Of a stretch of 64,000 bases of DNA, positions 31,562-46,270 are shown piece by piece. How positions within the stretch are numbered: position 1 is the stretch's first letter; the number at the start of each line of letters is the position of its first letter. A program made the translations under genes and the position numbers. Origin of the DNA: Rheum nobile (Eukaryota; Streptophyta; Magnoliopsida; Caryophyllales; Polygonaceae). Under the pieces are notes generated by a model, which had not been told where the DNA came from, did not search any database, and worked only from the letters and a program-made list of their open reading frames with translations. Where the stretch lies: assembly GCA_027886185.1 (NCBI GenBank), contig WOAB01000056.1:3658001-3722000 (forward strand). The letters are read 5' to 3'.

Positions 31562-32255
31562 TAGTTCTTCTGCTTGTATCCTGCAACTACATATTCTGCT
31601 ATCATAAACTTCAACTGTAATTTCATTCCCTTTTTTTTTTCTTTCTCGGAAGCAATTTTAGTTGTATTTTCAACAATGCTATTCATTTATTGTTTTTTTC
31701 ATTCAAGCAATTCCACTTGCTTTTGTTTTTACAGGAAAACCATGCAGTAATAAAATAAGTTACCGTGTTTCCCGTTCTACCAACATGAACACAACATACG
31801 AAAACAAAAGACGTGATTAAACAACTAATTTCATCTAACAGCATACCAAGGGTTTTTTTAGTGCAATTAAGTTTTAATTTTTTTTCCTGACAGACCAAGA
31901 CAAGAGTTCCTGCTCACAGTAGCCCAAGGAAATTTTGGAAAAAGGAATCAAAGACGAATTTTCTGCTATGTAACGCGAGTAGAATGCAACGGAAAGTAAC
32001 TATCTGAAGTTTCTGTAGAGAAGATTATGATTTGTTTTGCTCAAGAAGAACTGCAGAATCTGTACAAGCTATCTACGTTTCAAAAATATCCCGAATTCCC
32101 GGCTATATCTATCTCTGTACAACCGAAGAAATTGAGCTCAGAAAGGGAAAGAAGAAATACCCAGAACAGCAATCTAACGCAGAAAACGTGATTAATCGTG
32201 TTCCTTTACTCCTGCTCAACAAATCTAGATTCTATAGCGATGTGAATTTGGCACC
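31562..32255. other. Spacer and GCN2 3' UTR
   Basis: Starts with the right MULE target duplication. The part next to 32256 is the presumed GCN2 3' UTR on the minus strand. The open frame at 32032-32259 (plus) overlaps the GCN2 stop and shows no protein features. Confidence 0.5.
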
Positions 32256-35200
32256 TTAGCTCCAAATTGAGGGGTTCCTGAATTGAGATGCCATGGCATC
32301 CAAGAGAAATTTGACAAGCTCCTCTCTGTTCACTTCTTTCTCCTTTTTATGCTCAAGGTAACGCACCTGCCCACAAATTTCAAAAAGAAATGATTTTTTG
32401 CTAATATGTGCAGCTGAAGCTTAGGAAGATCGAATGTGATGTTCTTATTACCTTGACAGAATCTTTTTGAGAGAATCCTGAATCGGTTACGATAACAAGA
32501 CATTTGATGTCGTTCTCGTTTGCGTATTCATACTGCTCCGTGAAGCTTGGATCAGATGACGGTACAAACTCGGCCTGATAGAATAGGGAAGGATAGATAT
32601 TATTAGATATATGTGAACTTCTAATTGTGGTCAATTTTCAGTTCAGAGTTTCTTTCTTCTAACCTTGATACCGGCTTCCCAGAGCTCTGCCGCCAGCTCC
32701 ATTCGTTCGTCAAGAAAACCGCCCCCGCCTTTTGAACAAACGAGAACGTTGACACTAGTCTCCGTCCTGCACCAGTGTGGCTTATTTAGTAATTATGTGC
32801 CCGGAAATAGGTTATTTAGAAAAGCCAGATATTCAGACAGTACACCTGAAAGGGCGGAAATCCAAGGTGGAATGCTTGATGATCGTCTCCACTGCAATAC
32901 TGGTCCCAACAGCACCAGGTGGAGATGATCTCTGAAAAATAAATCAATGGTTGGAAACATTTATTCCATCAATTTCTTAGAAAATTCTGTGAATGGCCAA
33001 GTCACAACAGAGGAGCTTTTGGATAATCGACAGTTTTGATATTTTGGACATGACTGAAATCAATGATTGGTAGATATGAAGAGTTAAATCAATCTGTTTC
33101 AACATTTGCATACTACAACGTCCCCTCGTGATTTTAGCATGGATTAAAATTGCAACAACAGCGAACATTAGAACATTCTAAGCATAACTTCTGACAAGGT
33201 ATTCCATCCCAAGAAGCATAATATGCATCTGAATTCTGTAATATTTTATTGAATGACAAGAAATAGCTTATTTAAAAAAAATTAAGCAACCATCACAATA
33301 AAGAGAACCTACATTTTCATGCGCCCATGTTTGGCGAAGCAGGTGATCATATCGACCCCCAAGTGCAAGCAGAGCTCCATCGCTTGGAATTCCAGGGGAC
33401 TCCTTTCTCAAGTATACCTAGACAATGGAAGTACCGCATAGGTTGCAATATGAGAGTCTAGAAGAAGTAAACCATAACTATAAAAAGCCAGACACAAGAA
33501 TTAATATGCCACCCTAAATTTAGATATTAGGTATAAACGTACTTACGCTCTAGTTGTATTCAGACCTTTCAACTCAATGATTTCAGTAAGAGAAGAAACA
33601 GTAAATCCACTAGCTCTCAATAATTTCAACTTCATTTGTTATTCAAGAATACATGCATTTCTTTTGGTCTTTATTATGTACATGTATATTTTAGTGACAA
33701 CAAATAAAGTGATTAGAAGAGGTTTCCTTCTAAAATGAAGAGAAAAGAAAAGGTTCACATGCCTGGAAAAACAGATCTCTGTGGTAGCTTTCAATAGGTG
33801 GCATAAGGGCATCAATGTAGACATTTCTTTCTATCTTCCAGACTCGTAAAAAGTTAAAGAGCTCGGACAATTCATCCAGTGCTTTCCTTGTAGATTTATC
33901 TACATTAATGATGTTAGAAAGATGTGTTAAAATTTTAAAAACTAGGTAGAGCACGGAATTTGTAACAAGATTTGGTGACTGACCTGCTGGAAGTGCACCT
34001 CTCAACCTTGGTAGTGCCTGATCAGCAGGAGCACAAAACCTTGAACTTACGCTTTGTAATCTATTTACTACTGCTTCTGGTAAATTAAGTTCCTGTAGAT
34101 GGCAAGGGAAAGATGTTAAATGAACACCAAGCACCACATATTCAGAATTTGTGTGTTCCGAACCAAATGCGGCAAAACCCACTCATATTGTATCCGTATC
34201 AAAGGAAAAAGGGAGATTGACAAAATTCAAATGTATGATGGCAATGCTGGATGCAATTATGTCAGGAAGAGTATTCTGGAAGCTGTAACTAGTTGCAGGA
34301 TTCACATTTAAAGTTATCACAAATAAAATATATAAGGAATAGCCCAATCATTGTAAGTTGTAACCTTGCAAACAATCCCAATGTTTCAGGATAATACATG
34401 TTTTTGTATGGCAATGCTGATCTGATGTTTTGCAAAGTAAATTTTCAATTGAGGATCTTATACTGTCGATATAAAAAAGGGCACACTGTTCAACTGCTTC
34501 CCAAGAACAAGGCCTAAATTAGTTTGAAATATGTGCATTGCCTATTCAGAAAAAAAAAAACACAAATGCACAATTTGAAGAATACATTCACAATCTAAAT
34601 CATACTTAAGTTTAGAATAGCAACTGGTACGATTATAAAATAATGTTTGGAAAATTCTGCACACCTGAAGAAGTTGACGCCTGATTACAACCCATCTTGA
34701 CTTACGTTCTGCCGATTGTGGACGCAAATTTCCCATCAAAGAGAGAAGCTTCATTGCAAATTTGGAAAAACTCTATCAGATCCATTTGCATAATAATATC
34801 AACACCAAATGTTAGAATGATGTTTGAATACCATACCTCTGCCACTTTCAATCTATAGTCTGACTTGATTCCAATCCAACACCATATTGCCTCCAGTAGG
34901 TTGCCATGATTGAGATGAATATCACATGAATCGGAATGGAAAAAGTTCACCAATATATCCATTGTTACCTAGATAAGAAAGTGAAAAACAAGTACCAAAG
35001 CACAAAGCTTTTAGAAGCAAGCAACACTAGAATTGATGAAGAATGTTATTTAGTAAACCATCCACTCCATGTTACTTATTACAGTTTGTCATATTTATAA
35101 GTGAGGTACTGTGGAGAAGTTAAGACACCCACAGCTGTCCTTCACTACCAGTAAACGTAGATGATCTACAAGTTCCTTGAAATCTTAGTGATTTCTTTAC

Positions 35201-38200
35201 TGTAACCAGCAAAGTTAGTAATTTAGATGGATTCCCATGACACTGGATGAACCCAAACAATGTGTACAGAACCAGGAAACAAGTATTGCATACAGCCACG
35301 GGGTTCTCTTTATGCAAGCTGCAAAAATCAAGTACCTTGATAACCTCTGCCTCTGTTAATGCTGGTGCACCACCAATAATATCAAAATCTCCCTGAAAAA
35401 AACCCACACTATGTTATTTACAACATTTTATAATATAATTCAATTTTATATTAAAAGGCAAAGATGTAAATCATATAAGGATGCATAACGCCATAACCAT
35501 TTATCCACATTACCTGAAGGTAGCGATTGGGAGGTGAATGACCAATGGCTCTCCTGTAAACGTAAGATATGTCGTATCTTTTGAAAGATGATATCTGCAA
35601 CAGATATTATGACCTTGATGAGCATATTAGTCATCAACAGCATTGAACTTTAATAAGCATTACATATCATCTTTTTTATTCGATTCCCAACTATGATCTC
35701 AATTGGTACAGCTTAAAAATGAAAATCCCAAACTCAAAGGTACAAATCTACTAAAGCAACTATGATAATGATAAGACCGTCAGATACCTGGTTTGCAACC
35801 ATCCATTTAACAAAAGATGACCGCAACTCATAACAAAATTCAATCATGTCACCACCATTGGTCAGCAACTTGACTGTTTTCCTTTCTCAACAAGAAGAGC
35901 ATATAACAAAATTATCAACAGTATTACTGTAAACAACAATCAATTATGTTTCATTAAGATGTAAGATATACCTGTTTAACTCTGGATAATCATCCAACAA
36001 ATGCATTGGTAGAATCTCCAAATGCTTCGCACAATGTTGTTTAAACAGTTCCCGAGTCACATTGGTAACATGATCACGAAGTAAAGTGTCTAAATGTGAA
36101 TATTGGGTGGATGTATCATTCCCAACTAACTTTCCAGCATTTTGATGATTGTTTCTCAAACTCATCATCTCTTCATCAAAGATGGAACTCACAACTCTAT
36201 CATAGACAGTTGTATCCTCTGAAGTTTGCATAGTCCTTAGAAACTCTACAAGAAGCAAGAAAGACTTCACCAACTGAAATATCGCATCAGATTCCCTAAA
36301 AGCACTATGGTACGTCCATGAACCAAACGTAACAACAATTTAACACAGACTAACAGTAATTTACAAAGAAAGTGTGAACAAATTTTCTTATCAATAGAAT
36401 TAGATATTGCTGTCTCCAACTTCACTAGACACGTCAAAAATTGAGGTTATTCACTAAGAAAACGTTAAATACAACTGATACTCCATGAAATACTTGTGTT
36501 TAATGTTTTTCTTAGTTCACCATACAACCTGTTTTCTTAATGTTAATATGAACAAAATAAGAAGCACCAATGGTGTTGAAATTTACTACTTACTATCTAA
36601 CAACTGATACTCCATGCGAGGTGGAAATGCATTCTGAATAAGTTCGGTCGCAGATGGACGATCTGATGGACTAGGCGCCATTAATCTTCGTAGTAACGAA
36701 GCTTGCTCCGGGAATTCAGCCATCCAAGCTACAGGGAGTTCTTTCTTTTGCTTCAGATCTGAAAGAACTACATGTCTCTCCATTGCTGTTCCAAATGGAT
36801 GCCACAGTTCAAAAAAAACGATTCCCAAACTGTACATGTCCGCCTGCAAAAACACATGGAAGATCTTTCATTTTGAGAGCTTTAACGAAAGCAAAGAACT
36901 GGTAACTAGTTATTTGAAACTCAAACTCACTTTCTCGTCAATCTTTGGCCATCCCTGCTCAATCTCAGGCGCAGTGTAGAAATAGGTGCCAACTTGGCCC
37001 GTACCATCAATTGAGACGCTTGGCGCTTCTGATGGAAAAGTCTGTTCCTGATCCAGCTGTTCGCGCTTCAAGAACTTGGCTGCAACATACAGCTGCCATG
37101 AGTAAGGCATATGAAAAGAGAAGTATACATCCCACAGAATTGGCAAACCTCAATGAATGTCACAACTTATACACTCAGGCGATTTTCTAGAAAGAAATTA
37201 ACTTAAATAACATGAGAATCTGAATGTTTATTATGCTTTACATATTCTTTTTGTGGAAGGAGACAAATCCAATGCAACTATAATTGACCCACCTTTCCTA
37301 TTCAGGGATTCACATGGACTTTCATTTGTGGATTATGTCAAGGAGGATAAAAAAGAGAGATGAAGATCGTACCAAGACCAAAATCACCAATCTTGATATC
37401 ATTGCGAGCATCAAAAAAGATGTTATTTGGAGTCAAATCACGATGTATGATTCCTTGTCCATGTATGTGTGCTAATCCTTCAACGACTTGACGAAACAAA
37501 TGCCACGCTAAGTCCTTATCAAAGTAATTATATGATTCAAGGAGTTCACGAAGAGTCCTTCACAACATCAAAAGATCATATATTAATTCACTTAAACAAA
37601 ATGATACCCACAATAGAACCATTTAGGTAGACTTGATCTGCCTAATATATTTGGTCGTCAACGAAAAGCAAACCTTGGGCAGTATTCCATTTGAATGTAT
37701 AAATAAGTTGATTCCATCTTGTTTTCAGGTCCACCAATACCAGAAGAGTTATCATCCATATTGCTAAGACTAGAGCTCATTGCGGTCCTCGAACCCAAGC
37801 TGCTTTCTCCATAAGAATCCATAACTCCTGTTTCAAACCATGCCTGATAATTTTATAAACAAACAATACCTGTGAGAACATAACTTTAGTGGTCAAAAGA
37901 CTGGGCTAGTGGAACTATAAGGTCATCTAGTTATAGATCACTAATTTGTCATGAAATGTAAAAAATGCCATGGTCATGAACCTCTGGTAGGGAGATCACC
38001 ATCCTACTTAAGGTATCAGCTAAATATTAGCCACTTTAAGGTGCTTTCATCCAACATCTCTGATCTTGTAAAATAGTATTTGCATTTAACTACATATGAG
38101 TACAGTGTCATTAGTGCTTTCTTTCCGGTTCACACCAAGGGATCAATGTTTATATTAGATATTCATGATACCATCAATGAGGTCCCATAATTGATAATAA

Positions 38201-41200
38201 GCCCAAATGAGTCATTCTAAAAAGATTGGCCCCTTTAGACTTTAAGAGTTCCAATTTAGTAATGAGTTTTCAGTGTCCGAAATATACATGGCTCCCTCTA
38301 CTCTATGTGAACTCACTAACAAGATACAGGACCACGAGTATGGCCAACATATTTGGCCCTTGACTCGTCACATAAACTATATTTTGCGCCTTTTGAAAAA
38401 TCAAATCTGAGGTGTTCTATTTGCTCTTCTGCAACAAATTGGTAGCAAAAGAAAGCCAAGAAGAAACATAGGTGAAGTTGGTCATATGTGTGACAGTGAC
38501 GCATATCATTTTCAAAACCAGTTATAAAAGTTTGGCTATACTGATGCTGTTGAAAATCATATATCTAGTCAAGTTTTTAATTTAAACTTTTAACCTTGTC
38601 AGCCCCACAAAATGCATCAATGATTCCTAGTTTGGTAAATTTAAGGAAAATGGGGAATCAGATCAGTGCAAGCTATGTCTGACATAAATAAGAAAGCTTC
38701 ATGTCAGGAATAAGAACAAAGATTCAATAATTTTTTCACCTGATAGTAGCGGACTACATGTTGATGCTGCAAACGAGCAAGTGTTGCTACTTCCCTGTCA
38801 ATATCACAGAAAAAGGTGTTGGAACATACTATAACATCAAAAGTTTGCTGAAGGAATACTAAGAGAAAAGATTAGATACCTTAATATACGATCATCAAGT
38901 AGAGGATTTTTGTCCTTAAGGCGAATCTTTTTCACAGCATATTGCCTCCCATCTAATTTATTTTTGCACAGCACAACATACCCAAAGCCGCCATGACCTA
39001 TGCCCAAACAGATTCATTGATGGATCAATATATAGAAAAAAAAAAAGATTAAGCCTTTAACCAATTAAATGGTCTCAAATACCTCAAGAATCTTTGGATT
39101 TTTTAAACACATCAAACATACCCTATTTAACCCAATTTAGGTTCGTATAATCAGCCCCTATGTTTCTACTATCCAATCTAAAGATTAACTGCTTATATTC
39201 TGGCCCAGTTTTCTATAATCAAGCATATTCAGATTTACTCACCAAGTGACCGTAGCTCCTCAAAGTCATTAAGATATCGAGAACTTAAATGAGAAGAAGC
39301 GTTGTTGTCATTGAAATCCAAAACAGGCTCCCAAAATTGACCAAATTTGGATGCAACCTACACATAAAATCATTATAAGCAGACAGACAGAAGCTAAGTG
39401 ATCACAGGGACTTCTTTTCAGGGGTAGGGGGAGTGGAAAAGATATGCAGACAGACAGACCATGTGCTGATTGAAAAGATGACCAAGTGCCTCGCTGTAGA
39501 GATAAGATGGCTTGGTAACTACATCTCGCACTGATTCGGGAAGGACCTGGACAACATCGCAATTAAAAGAGTAGCTGACATATGCAAGTCTGACACTGAC
39601 AGAGTATTAGAAATTACATACTCCCATACTGTAGAGCTCTGAAGCTATTTCTGGTAAAGCATCTGCAAGAAGGCTCTTTGCACCACAAGCCAGGCGAAGA
39701 AGATGAGCCTATCAGGAAATCAACAGGAAAGAGTATAAGCTTAACACCATGGACGTACTGTCGTTGTCAAAGACAATAAATATGAAAACAAGTAAAAAGA
39801 AGAGGCAAAAAATTGGAGATCAAGAAAGAATACCATGATCAGATCTCTTTTCTCAATCTGAGATGTTTGACCATCCTTTAAAGAAGTAGAAGAAGATGAT
39901 GCTGACAATTCACTTTCTTCGTCATTGTCATCATCAAACCGTCCTTTTCCACCTACGTCAAGAAAAATATCCTGAAAAGGCATCAATGCATGTCAGTATC
40001 AGCAAGACTTCATTAGTACCAGTAATTCTGAGCATCCAATTAAAATTGAAAATAGAACAAAAGAAGAGCCACTAATCCAAGTTAAAAATTAATCAACAGT
40101 GTAAAAAATCTACAAATAAAGAAGGCTGCTTCATAAAAGCACATCTTTGTAGGCAAATCCATTTTCATGAAGCCCACAATATAGTCCTCTAGTTCAACCT
40201 CCATTCCAGTTTATAACAATGACTTACAGGATCCTGGGTACTTGGCTGGCTGATTTATAATGCATCATAATACTAAATGAGCTAAATCTGATATCTAAAT
40301 TGTGTATAACAAAAGATCGAAAGATTTATCTTATTAATGAACAATTAATATTTTTTTTACAAAGACCTAATTCCTTTTAGGTTCTCTGGAAATTTTGAAA
40401 AACATCGAATTCAATCTCTATGAGAAAGATCGTATAAAGATTTAACTGTTGAAGTCCTAGAAGATGTGCTTTTGTAGATGAACAAAAGAAGTATTACATA
40501 CAAAAATAATATATATAGAACACATGCAATGTAGTAAAGGTATTTATATGGTTTGAGCAATATAAGTTCCTGGAAAAAAAAAGGGATGTTTCTATTTTAC
40601 TTTTCTGGCCTTGTCACGAATATCAGCCTCCACGTCCAATGATGCTGAGACATTTGAATCTGTGGTGGATACACTCTTGCTCTCATCTTCACTTTCTTCT
40701 TCGAGGGTCTCCAACTTTGCAGTATTAGTTTTAGCAGAAGCAAATCTGCTATATTCCCCCAAGACCTTCCCCTTCTGAATGAAGTTCTTTTCAACACCAT
40801 CATACACTTGCTTTGAAATGGACACTGTCTGAGTACCTCCTAAATTGTTCAACTCACTACTATTGTCGCTTCCAAGACTCAAATGCCATGATTCTCCATA
40901 GTCAGAAAACAGATCCACAAAACCATAAACAAAAGGTTCCTTGAGTGGGCTAGCTGTCTCAGATAATCTTGCCACATTGTTCGATAACATCTGACAATTG
41001 ACATCCCCAGCCAAACGCATAATCTTCCACAAGAAAAAAAAATGAATCATTCTTAGAAAGGGAGCACAAGGACAATGCAGCGAAACAAGGAAGTTGATTT
41101 CAAATTCCAAGCAAGAATTAATTAGGTAACTTACAGGCTTGGCTATCTGAGTCACAGGCACAATTTCAGAGAGAAATTCTTGAGCAGCCTCAACCAAATT

Positions 41201-43271
41201 GAATATCATAACACGTCCTTCTCGAGCCTTAGAATTTGCCTTGGACAAGCAGGAAAAAAATGGGAAATAAATATTCCCTTGGTCCAAGTTAAATAGTCAC
41301 TTTTAGTAGATGAATAAATCAATGGACCCTATATTGAATTATTTATCTTCCTATTAAAAACTCAGAAGTCCAAACTTATCTTTATGTACTATATTGGTTG
41401 AAGTTTGGATATGATGCATTAAATACTACATAAGTTAAAGTTTTTCATAGTATTATTTTCCAAAACAGTTGACTTGTTACCTAATTACAACAGCTACATT
41501 AGTTAAGAGTATCATATCCGCATACAAATATACAATTTGAACAATTGCGATTATTTTGATAACCCAGCAAAAGTAAAGCTATGAAAAAACACCTATTGAA
41601 CCATTACAAACCCATCAATTCAAGGTCAGTATTAACCATCTTTTGACCTATGACCCAAAAGTACCTAACCAGAAACAACGCGAGTTTAAAGGTTGAATGC
41701 TGTGCCTAAACCACTTAACAAATTTATTTTCTCCAATGCAATGTAACTCTCAATAAAGAGAGAAAAATATAACTTCTCTAAACACCCATGGAACAAACTA
41801 GAACACTTGAAGTTAGTTTGAGTCTATGAGATGGAGTAGCTTAGTTAACTACTATAAACATTCATGGAAAGGAAACTTTCTACATATCGGTGTACTAGTT
41901 GGATGCTTCATGGTAGGTTTTATGTGGTTCTTAGACTTCCATTTGGTTCAGTAATCTTTGGAGTTAACATTTATCTTCTGATTTTTACACACATTGGTAA
42001 TAAAAACCTCTCTGAAAAAGAATGAATCGAGCAATCAAAGTATAAGAGAACAGAATAAATCAATAGCATTGGAGCGAGACTGTCAATTGCTTAGCTTAGC
42101 TTGAAAGGGGCTACTTTTCCTCCTAGTTTGAATTCTTCTAAATCATGTTCAGTGACATGAAAGTTGAAAGAAAAAGCCAAACAGTTCAACAAGAACATCA
42201 AACGCAAAGAAATTAAAATGGCACCTGATCATATAGTAGAGATAGAAGTCTATCAGCATCATTCTGTGATAAACCTTTCTCTGGACTTATTTGAAGTTTC
42301 GGGCATTTGTGAGGATATCCAGATATGCATCTAGATATTGAGAGGGGAAAGCAAGTTTATGCATGAATAAAGGTAAAGAAGATGCAGAAAATAATGACTT
42401 CTATGATATGAAACTAACCTCACGAGTAAAATAGCAGATACTTCCTGGTTCTCGAAGCCTGTATCCTTGGAGTAAGGCCTACGGTATGTCATGTAAGAAG
42501 TCTAAACCCAATAGGAAAGCAAAGGAAATTGACAGAAGAAGATTCATGAGTCATGACAAGGAAAAACCTTATATTTATAGAAACTTGAGGAGGAGACTCT
42601 GAAACTATCTCGCAGTCTTCTTGAAATATTGCACACCTAAAGATTGCAAAGGTAACATTACATAACAAATCAATCATATGAAGAAAAAGGCATATAACAT
42701 TGCATTTTATCCCATTGATGCACAGAAAGTGGTCAGCAACATGCCAACGTGAACTTTTATGATAAATTTGAGTCCAGATATAACTATAATTATAGACATT
42801 TCATAGTATCTCAAGTCACTTGACCTCCTTCAGATAACTAAAAACTAAGACTCTTAAGTCTCTAACAGGGAGCAAAAAATGGGTTACTGCCTGAAATTAA
42901 CTAATGTTACACCCTCAATTCCTTACCACCTTGAAATTCTCTCAATATTCTACAATTTTATCAAGCATCCTACAAAAAAAAAACATCCACCATGCATATA
43001 GGGATGAAAGAAATTGCATTGCACTGCACCAATCCCTTTGAAATTAAAGCCTAAGAATAAAAGAATACCTATACTTCTTAAGATCAGCTAAACAATAAGA
43101 TCAAGCAATTCAAACAAACAAAAGGTATAGAAGGGGAAATTGAGTGGCATACAGAGCGGTGAATTCTTCCGTGATAATCTCATTGTAATCGGATAACTGA
43201 GAAGAGTGGTGGTCCTTTGTAGCCCCTCTTGCTTTGTTTTTCCGCTTCTTCTTCTTCGCACTTTGCCCCAT
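32256..43271 (-). CDS. GCN2: GCN2 eIF2-alpha kinase, 29 exons
   Basis: Splicing by eye gives 29 exons totalling 3732 nt (1243 residues), close to the ~1240 of plant GCN2. Exons (high to low): 43271-43153, 42636-42568, 42478-42419, 42330-42225, 41239-41135, 41023-40601, 39971-39834, 39708-39622, 39546-39460, 39357-39243, 38997-38880, 38794-38740, 37843-37674, 37557-37373, 37079-36931, 36843-36594, 36245-35972, 35881-35788, 35594-35514, 35392-35336, 34968-34837, 34748-34665, 34092-33984, 33899-33763, 33417-33313, 32931-32846, 32766-32664, 32574-32452, 32366-32256. An N-terminal RWD domain, for the activator GCN1, is followed by a kinase (GHGGFGYVV, Lys459, HRD Asp591, DFG Asp609), a HisRS-like domain that senses uncharged tRNA, and a C-terminal region. 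It phosphorylates eIF2-alpha during amino-acid shortage. Intron 24 uses a GC donor (33762-33761). Confidence 0.95.
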
Positions 43272-45105
43272 TCCTTTCCAGATTACATCAACACAAAAAC
43301 CATTTACACGAGGAGAAGGAACAGAATTTGGGATTACAACTTCAATTTCATAAATATTCGCTATTGCCTATTGGGATTGGCTTTCGGAGCAAGACACCAA
43401 ACAATCGAGATGAGAAAAAAAGGAAGAGAGGGAGATTCACCAACGGCGGCCTGTATTTGACTCTGTTCTTTGGATGTTTGAGTTTGAGTTCCAAGTTCCA
43501 ATGCCTGATAATAAAAAAATGAAAAAGATGAACGAATATATTTTGTCAATAGGTCTGAAATTAACAAACAAAAAAAGGGTATAATATGGTTCCTATATTA
43601 TTAAGTTACCATTAATAATACATAATACTACTCCGTATTTTTCATTAGTTTACTGAAGCACATAGAAAAATGAGTATTTCTTGGGCATTTTTGCAAAGTT
43701 ATGCATGATATTTGATAGTTCTATGGTTAGAATCCGAAAAAATACTATTTTTTGCCTAGAGAGATTTAAGTTATTATTTAGGGAAGAACATTTGCAAAAA
43801 TATTATTTTTAATAAGATTAACAAGGAGAAGCTTTATTTCTACCCAAAGATTAAGAGAAGTTTATATAAAATATATAATTTTTACTGATGTAATACTAAT
43901 ATGATATTAATTGTGCTTAAAATATTTAAAAAATAAATGTTAAATATTGGGGGAATTAGTTGTGAGGCGCGTTCAAATATTATGTGTGTTGCCTTTAATC
44001 AATGAAATAATAAATATTAAGGCACCTCTATTGGTAGAAAATTGTGAGATCATGAGCTGTAAAAAAATATTTCACATGCACATATGGTAACAAACAATGT
44101 TTGAGTATAAAAAGTATATGTTTCATCTACTGATAAAACTATTAAAGAGTGAGTGTCATACGTCTCGCGGTCGTTACTTGCGCTTAGATAAACGATCGGG
44201 ATTTATTGGACAAATGTCGCCTCAAGGTAGATAGATACCATTTGTGAGATATTATCTCATGGTGTATTACCTTGCAAAATGTCATACAAAAACTCGAGAT
44301 CGGTCAAAAATATTATAATCATTATACGTATTCAGTACAATGTTGAAAATAAGATTATGAGAAGTCAAAAGTTTTGGTTATGATTCTTAATTAACTCGAA
44401 AAAAATTGTACGCTACTATGGTTCTTAATTAACTTGACCATAAATAAGATTTAGTTTTTGACACTATTAACTTAATTTTCATTTTATTGAGTCGGTATGA
44501 TATGTCAAAAGATTTGATTATACTATAAAAAAAAACATATCTGATAAAATCAAATATTAAGAAACATGATATCTACAACGTATACTTCCCAAATAAACTA
44601 AAACTTATATCAATATTCATGCATTTTAAATTAATATTTATTTTCTCATAACAATATCTAAATAAAAATTCATTTCTGTTATTTCATTTTTTCTAGATTT
44701 AAAATTCAAATATCTCAAAAATTGTAACTAATTTGCTATACCTTTATATTTTTAGATTTACAAGGTTACTCATTTATATTACTGATTTGAAGCATTAATG
44801 TCTAATCTACTATATAAAATGAAAGGAAAACCTAGCTAAGATCAATTATCGTTTTGACATTGCACTACGTCATTTATTGTCACATGTCTATTTTACATCG
44901 TCTCATATGAATATTTTATTTTCTATTATTAATACTGTATAAAATATTTTAAATATGATCGTGATTTCTTTTTCAACTTATTGCTTATTCACATTTGATC
45001 TTGATTTTTATATTAGATAGAATATATTATGTATATTTTGAATATTCTCTTTAGATTTCTATTTAATTAGTAACATCTTATTTAAATTTCCTTTCAATTC
45101 ATTTA
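43272..45105. other. GCN2 upstream region and AT-rich spacer
   Basis: Contains the GCN2 promoter and 5' UTR side up to about 43.6 kb. The open frames on both strands at 43206-43567 overlap exon 1 or its leader and are not separate genes. From 43.6 to 45.1 kb the sequence is AT-rich and shows nothing coding. Confidence 0.5.
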
Positions 45106-45123
45106 TTTTTAGGTATAGGACTT

Positions 45124-46252
45124 TTTTTTTTGATAAAGTAAGAATTCAAGAATCCAGAACAACCAAATCTGGAAACTCGAGAGGCCGAACAAACGGTGTC
45201 GGAACACCCGACAAAGCAAACAACCAAAGAACGACAAAAAACACAACAACAAAGAACAAAAAAAAACACAATAAAAGATAAAAGTACAGACACAACCGAA
45301 CAAGCAAACCAAGAAGGCTTCATCTACGAGAAAGGCTTCAAACAGGGATTGGAAACCACCAACAAGTCGTTTGAAGCAGCCAGAAAGAAGAAATAAGACA
45401 CAATCTGGAGGCATTTCGTCAGTAGAAACCACCAGGGATCACACGATCACTATTTTATCTCGAACCGAAACAACAATCTTCGATCAAACCTAAAGGACAC
45501 CTGCAACAACAATGATTGTAACAAACCAAATTTTCAAACCAAGGGACGAGGGTTGCTCGTAGGACGCAACAAAGGCCATAATCTCGAGGGGGAGCTTGCA
45601 CACAACAAGATCAGAACCACAAGAGGGACCAAGAGCTTCACGGCGGGGGACAGGGGAGGGAGGTGGGCAGCGGAAAAGGAGGGGAGAAAGAGGAAGACAA
45701 AGAGGAAGGCGGGGGAGGCGGCAGCCAGAGATGGAGGGCTTCCATGGGACGGGGTGGTGTCGGCAGAGGAGGGGAGGCGGCGGCGTGGTGGCGAGTGGAG
45801 TCGGGAGCAGAAATCCGGCACAAACAAGCACCGGCAGGAGAAGGAGGCGGGAGGGGGGGGGGGGTCGCCGACATCTTCCCGGCGAAGGCCCAGATCTTCT
45901 TCAACGGGTGCCGGTGAGGCGGTGCGGATATCGATGGGCTCGAATGCCGGTGGGCCGGAGGATATGAAATTCCTGGGAGTGATCGGAGTCGGCGGGGGCG
46001 GCGCGGATCGGGGGCTCGGTTGGAGCGGCGGGCCAAGCTCGGTCGGAGCAGCGGTGAGGCGGTGAGTGTTGATATCGCGGGTGCCGATGAGGCGGGGCCG
46101 GTGAGGCGGTGGCTCGTCGGAGGGCTGTGGCCAAGGGTTGCCTAGGGCCGACTCTCTTGAAGGGAGCGTTTTTTCTTTTATGAAAATTATAGCGGATGAC
46201 TTTTTATCCAAAACTGAACTTTGTTTCCATTTTTCAGTGTGTTGTTAACTGT
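45124..46252 (-). mobile_element. Non-autonomous LINE-like retroposon, 1.1 kb
   Basis: An exact 18-bp duplication TTTTTAGGTATAGGACTT flanks it (45106-45123 and 46253-46270). Read on the minus strand it ends CTTTATCAAAAAAAAAA, the tail form also seen in the LINE at 61.86 kb. The 5' two thirds (45.55-46.2 kb) are strongly GC-rich and open on several frames of both strands; the 3' third is T-rich. It has no endonuclease or polymerase, so it must have been mobilised by a LINE. The long Pro/Ser/Arg-rich frames are products of base composition. Confidence 0.85.
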
Positions 46253-46270
46253 TTTTTAGGTATAGGACTT

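Noticed and set aside
36945..37190. Plus-strand open frames across the GCN2 locus
   Set aside because: They are antisense shadows of GCN2 exons or introns with no domain of their own.
45490..46211. Long Pro/Ser/Arg-rich open frames on both strands (up to 225 codons)
   Set aside because: They lie wholly inside a GC-rich retroposon, are open in several frames on both strands at once, and show no domain. Base composition explains them.
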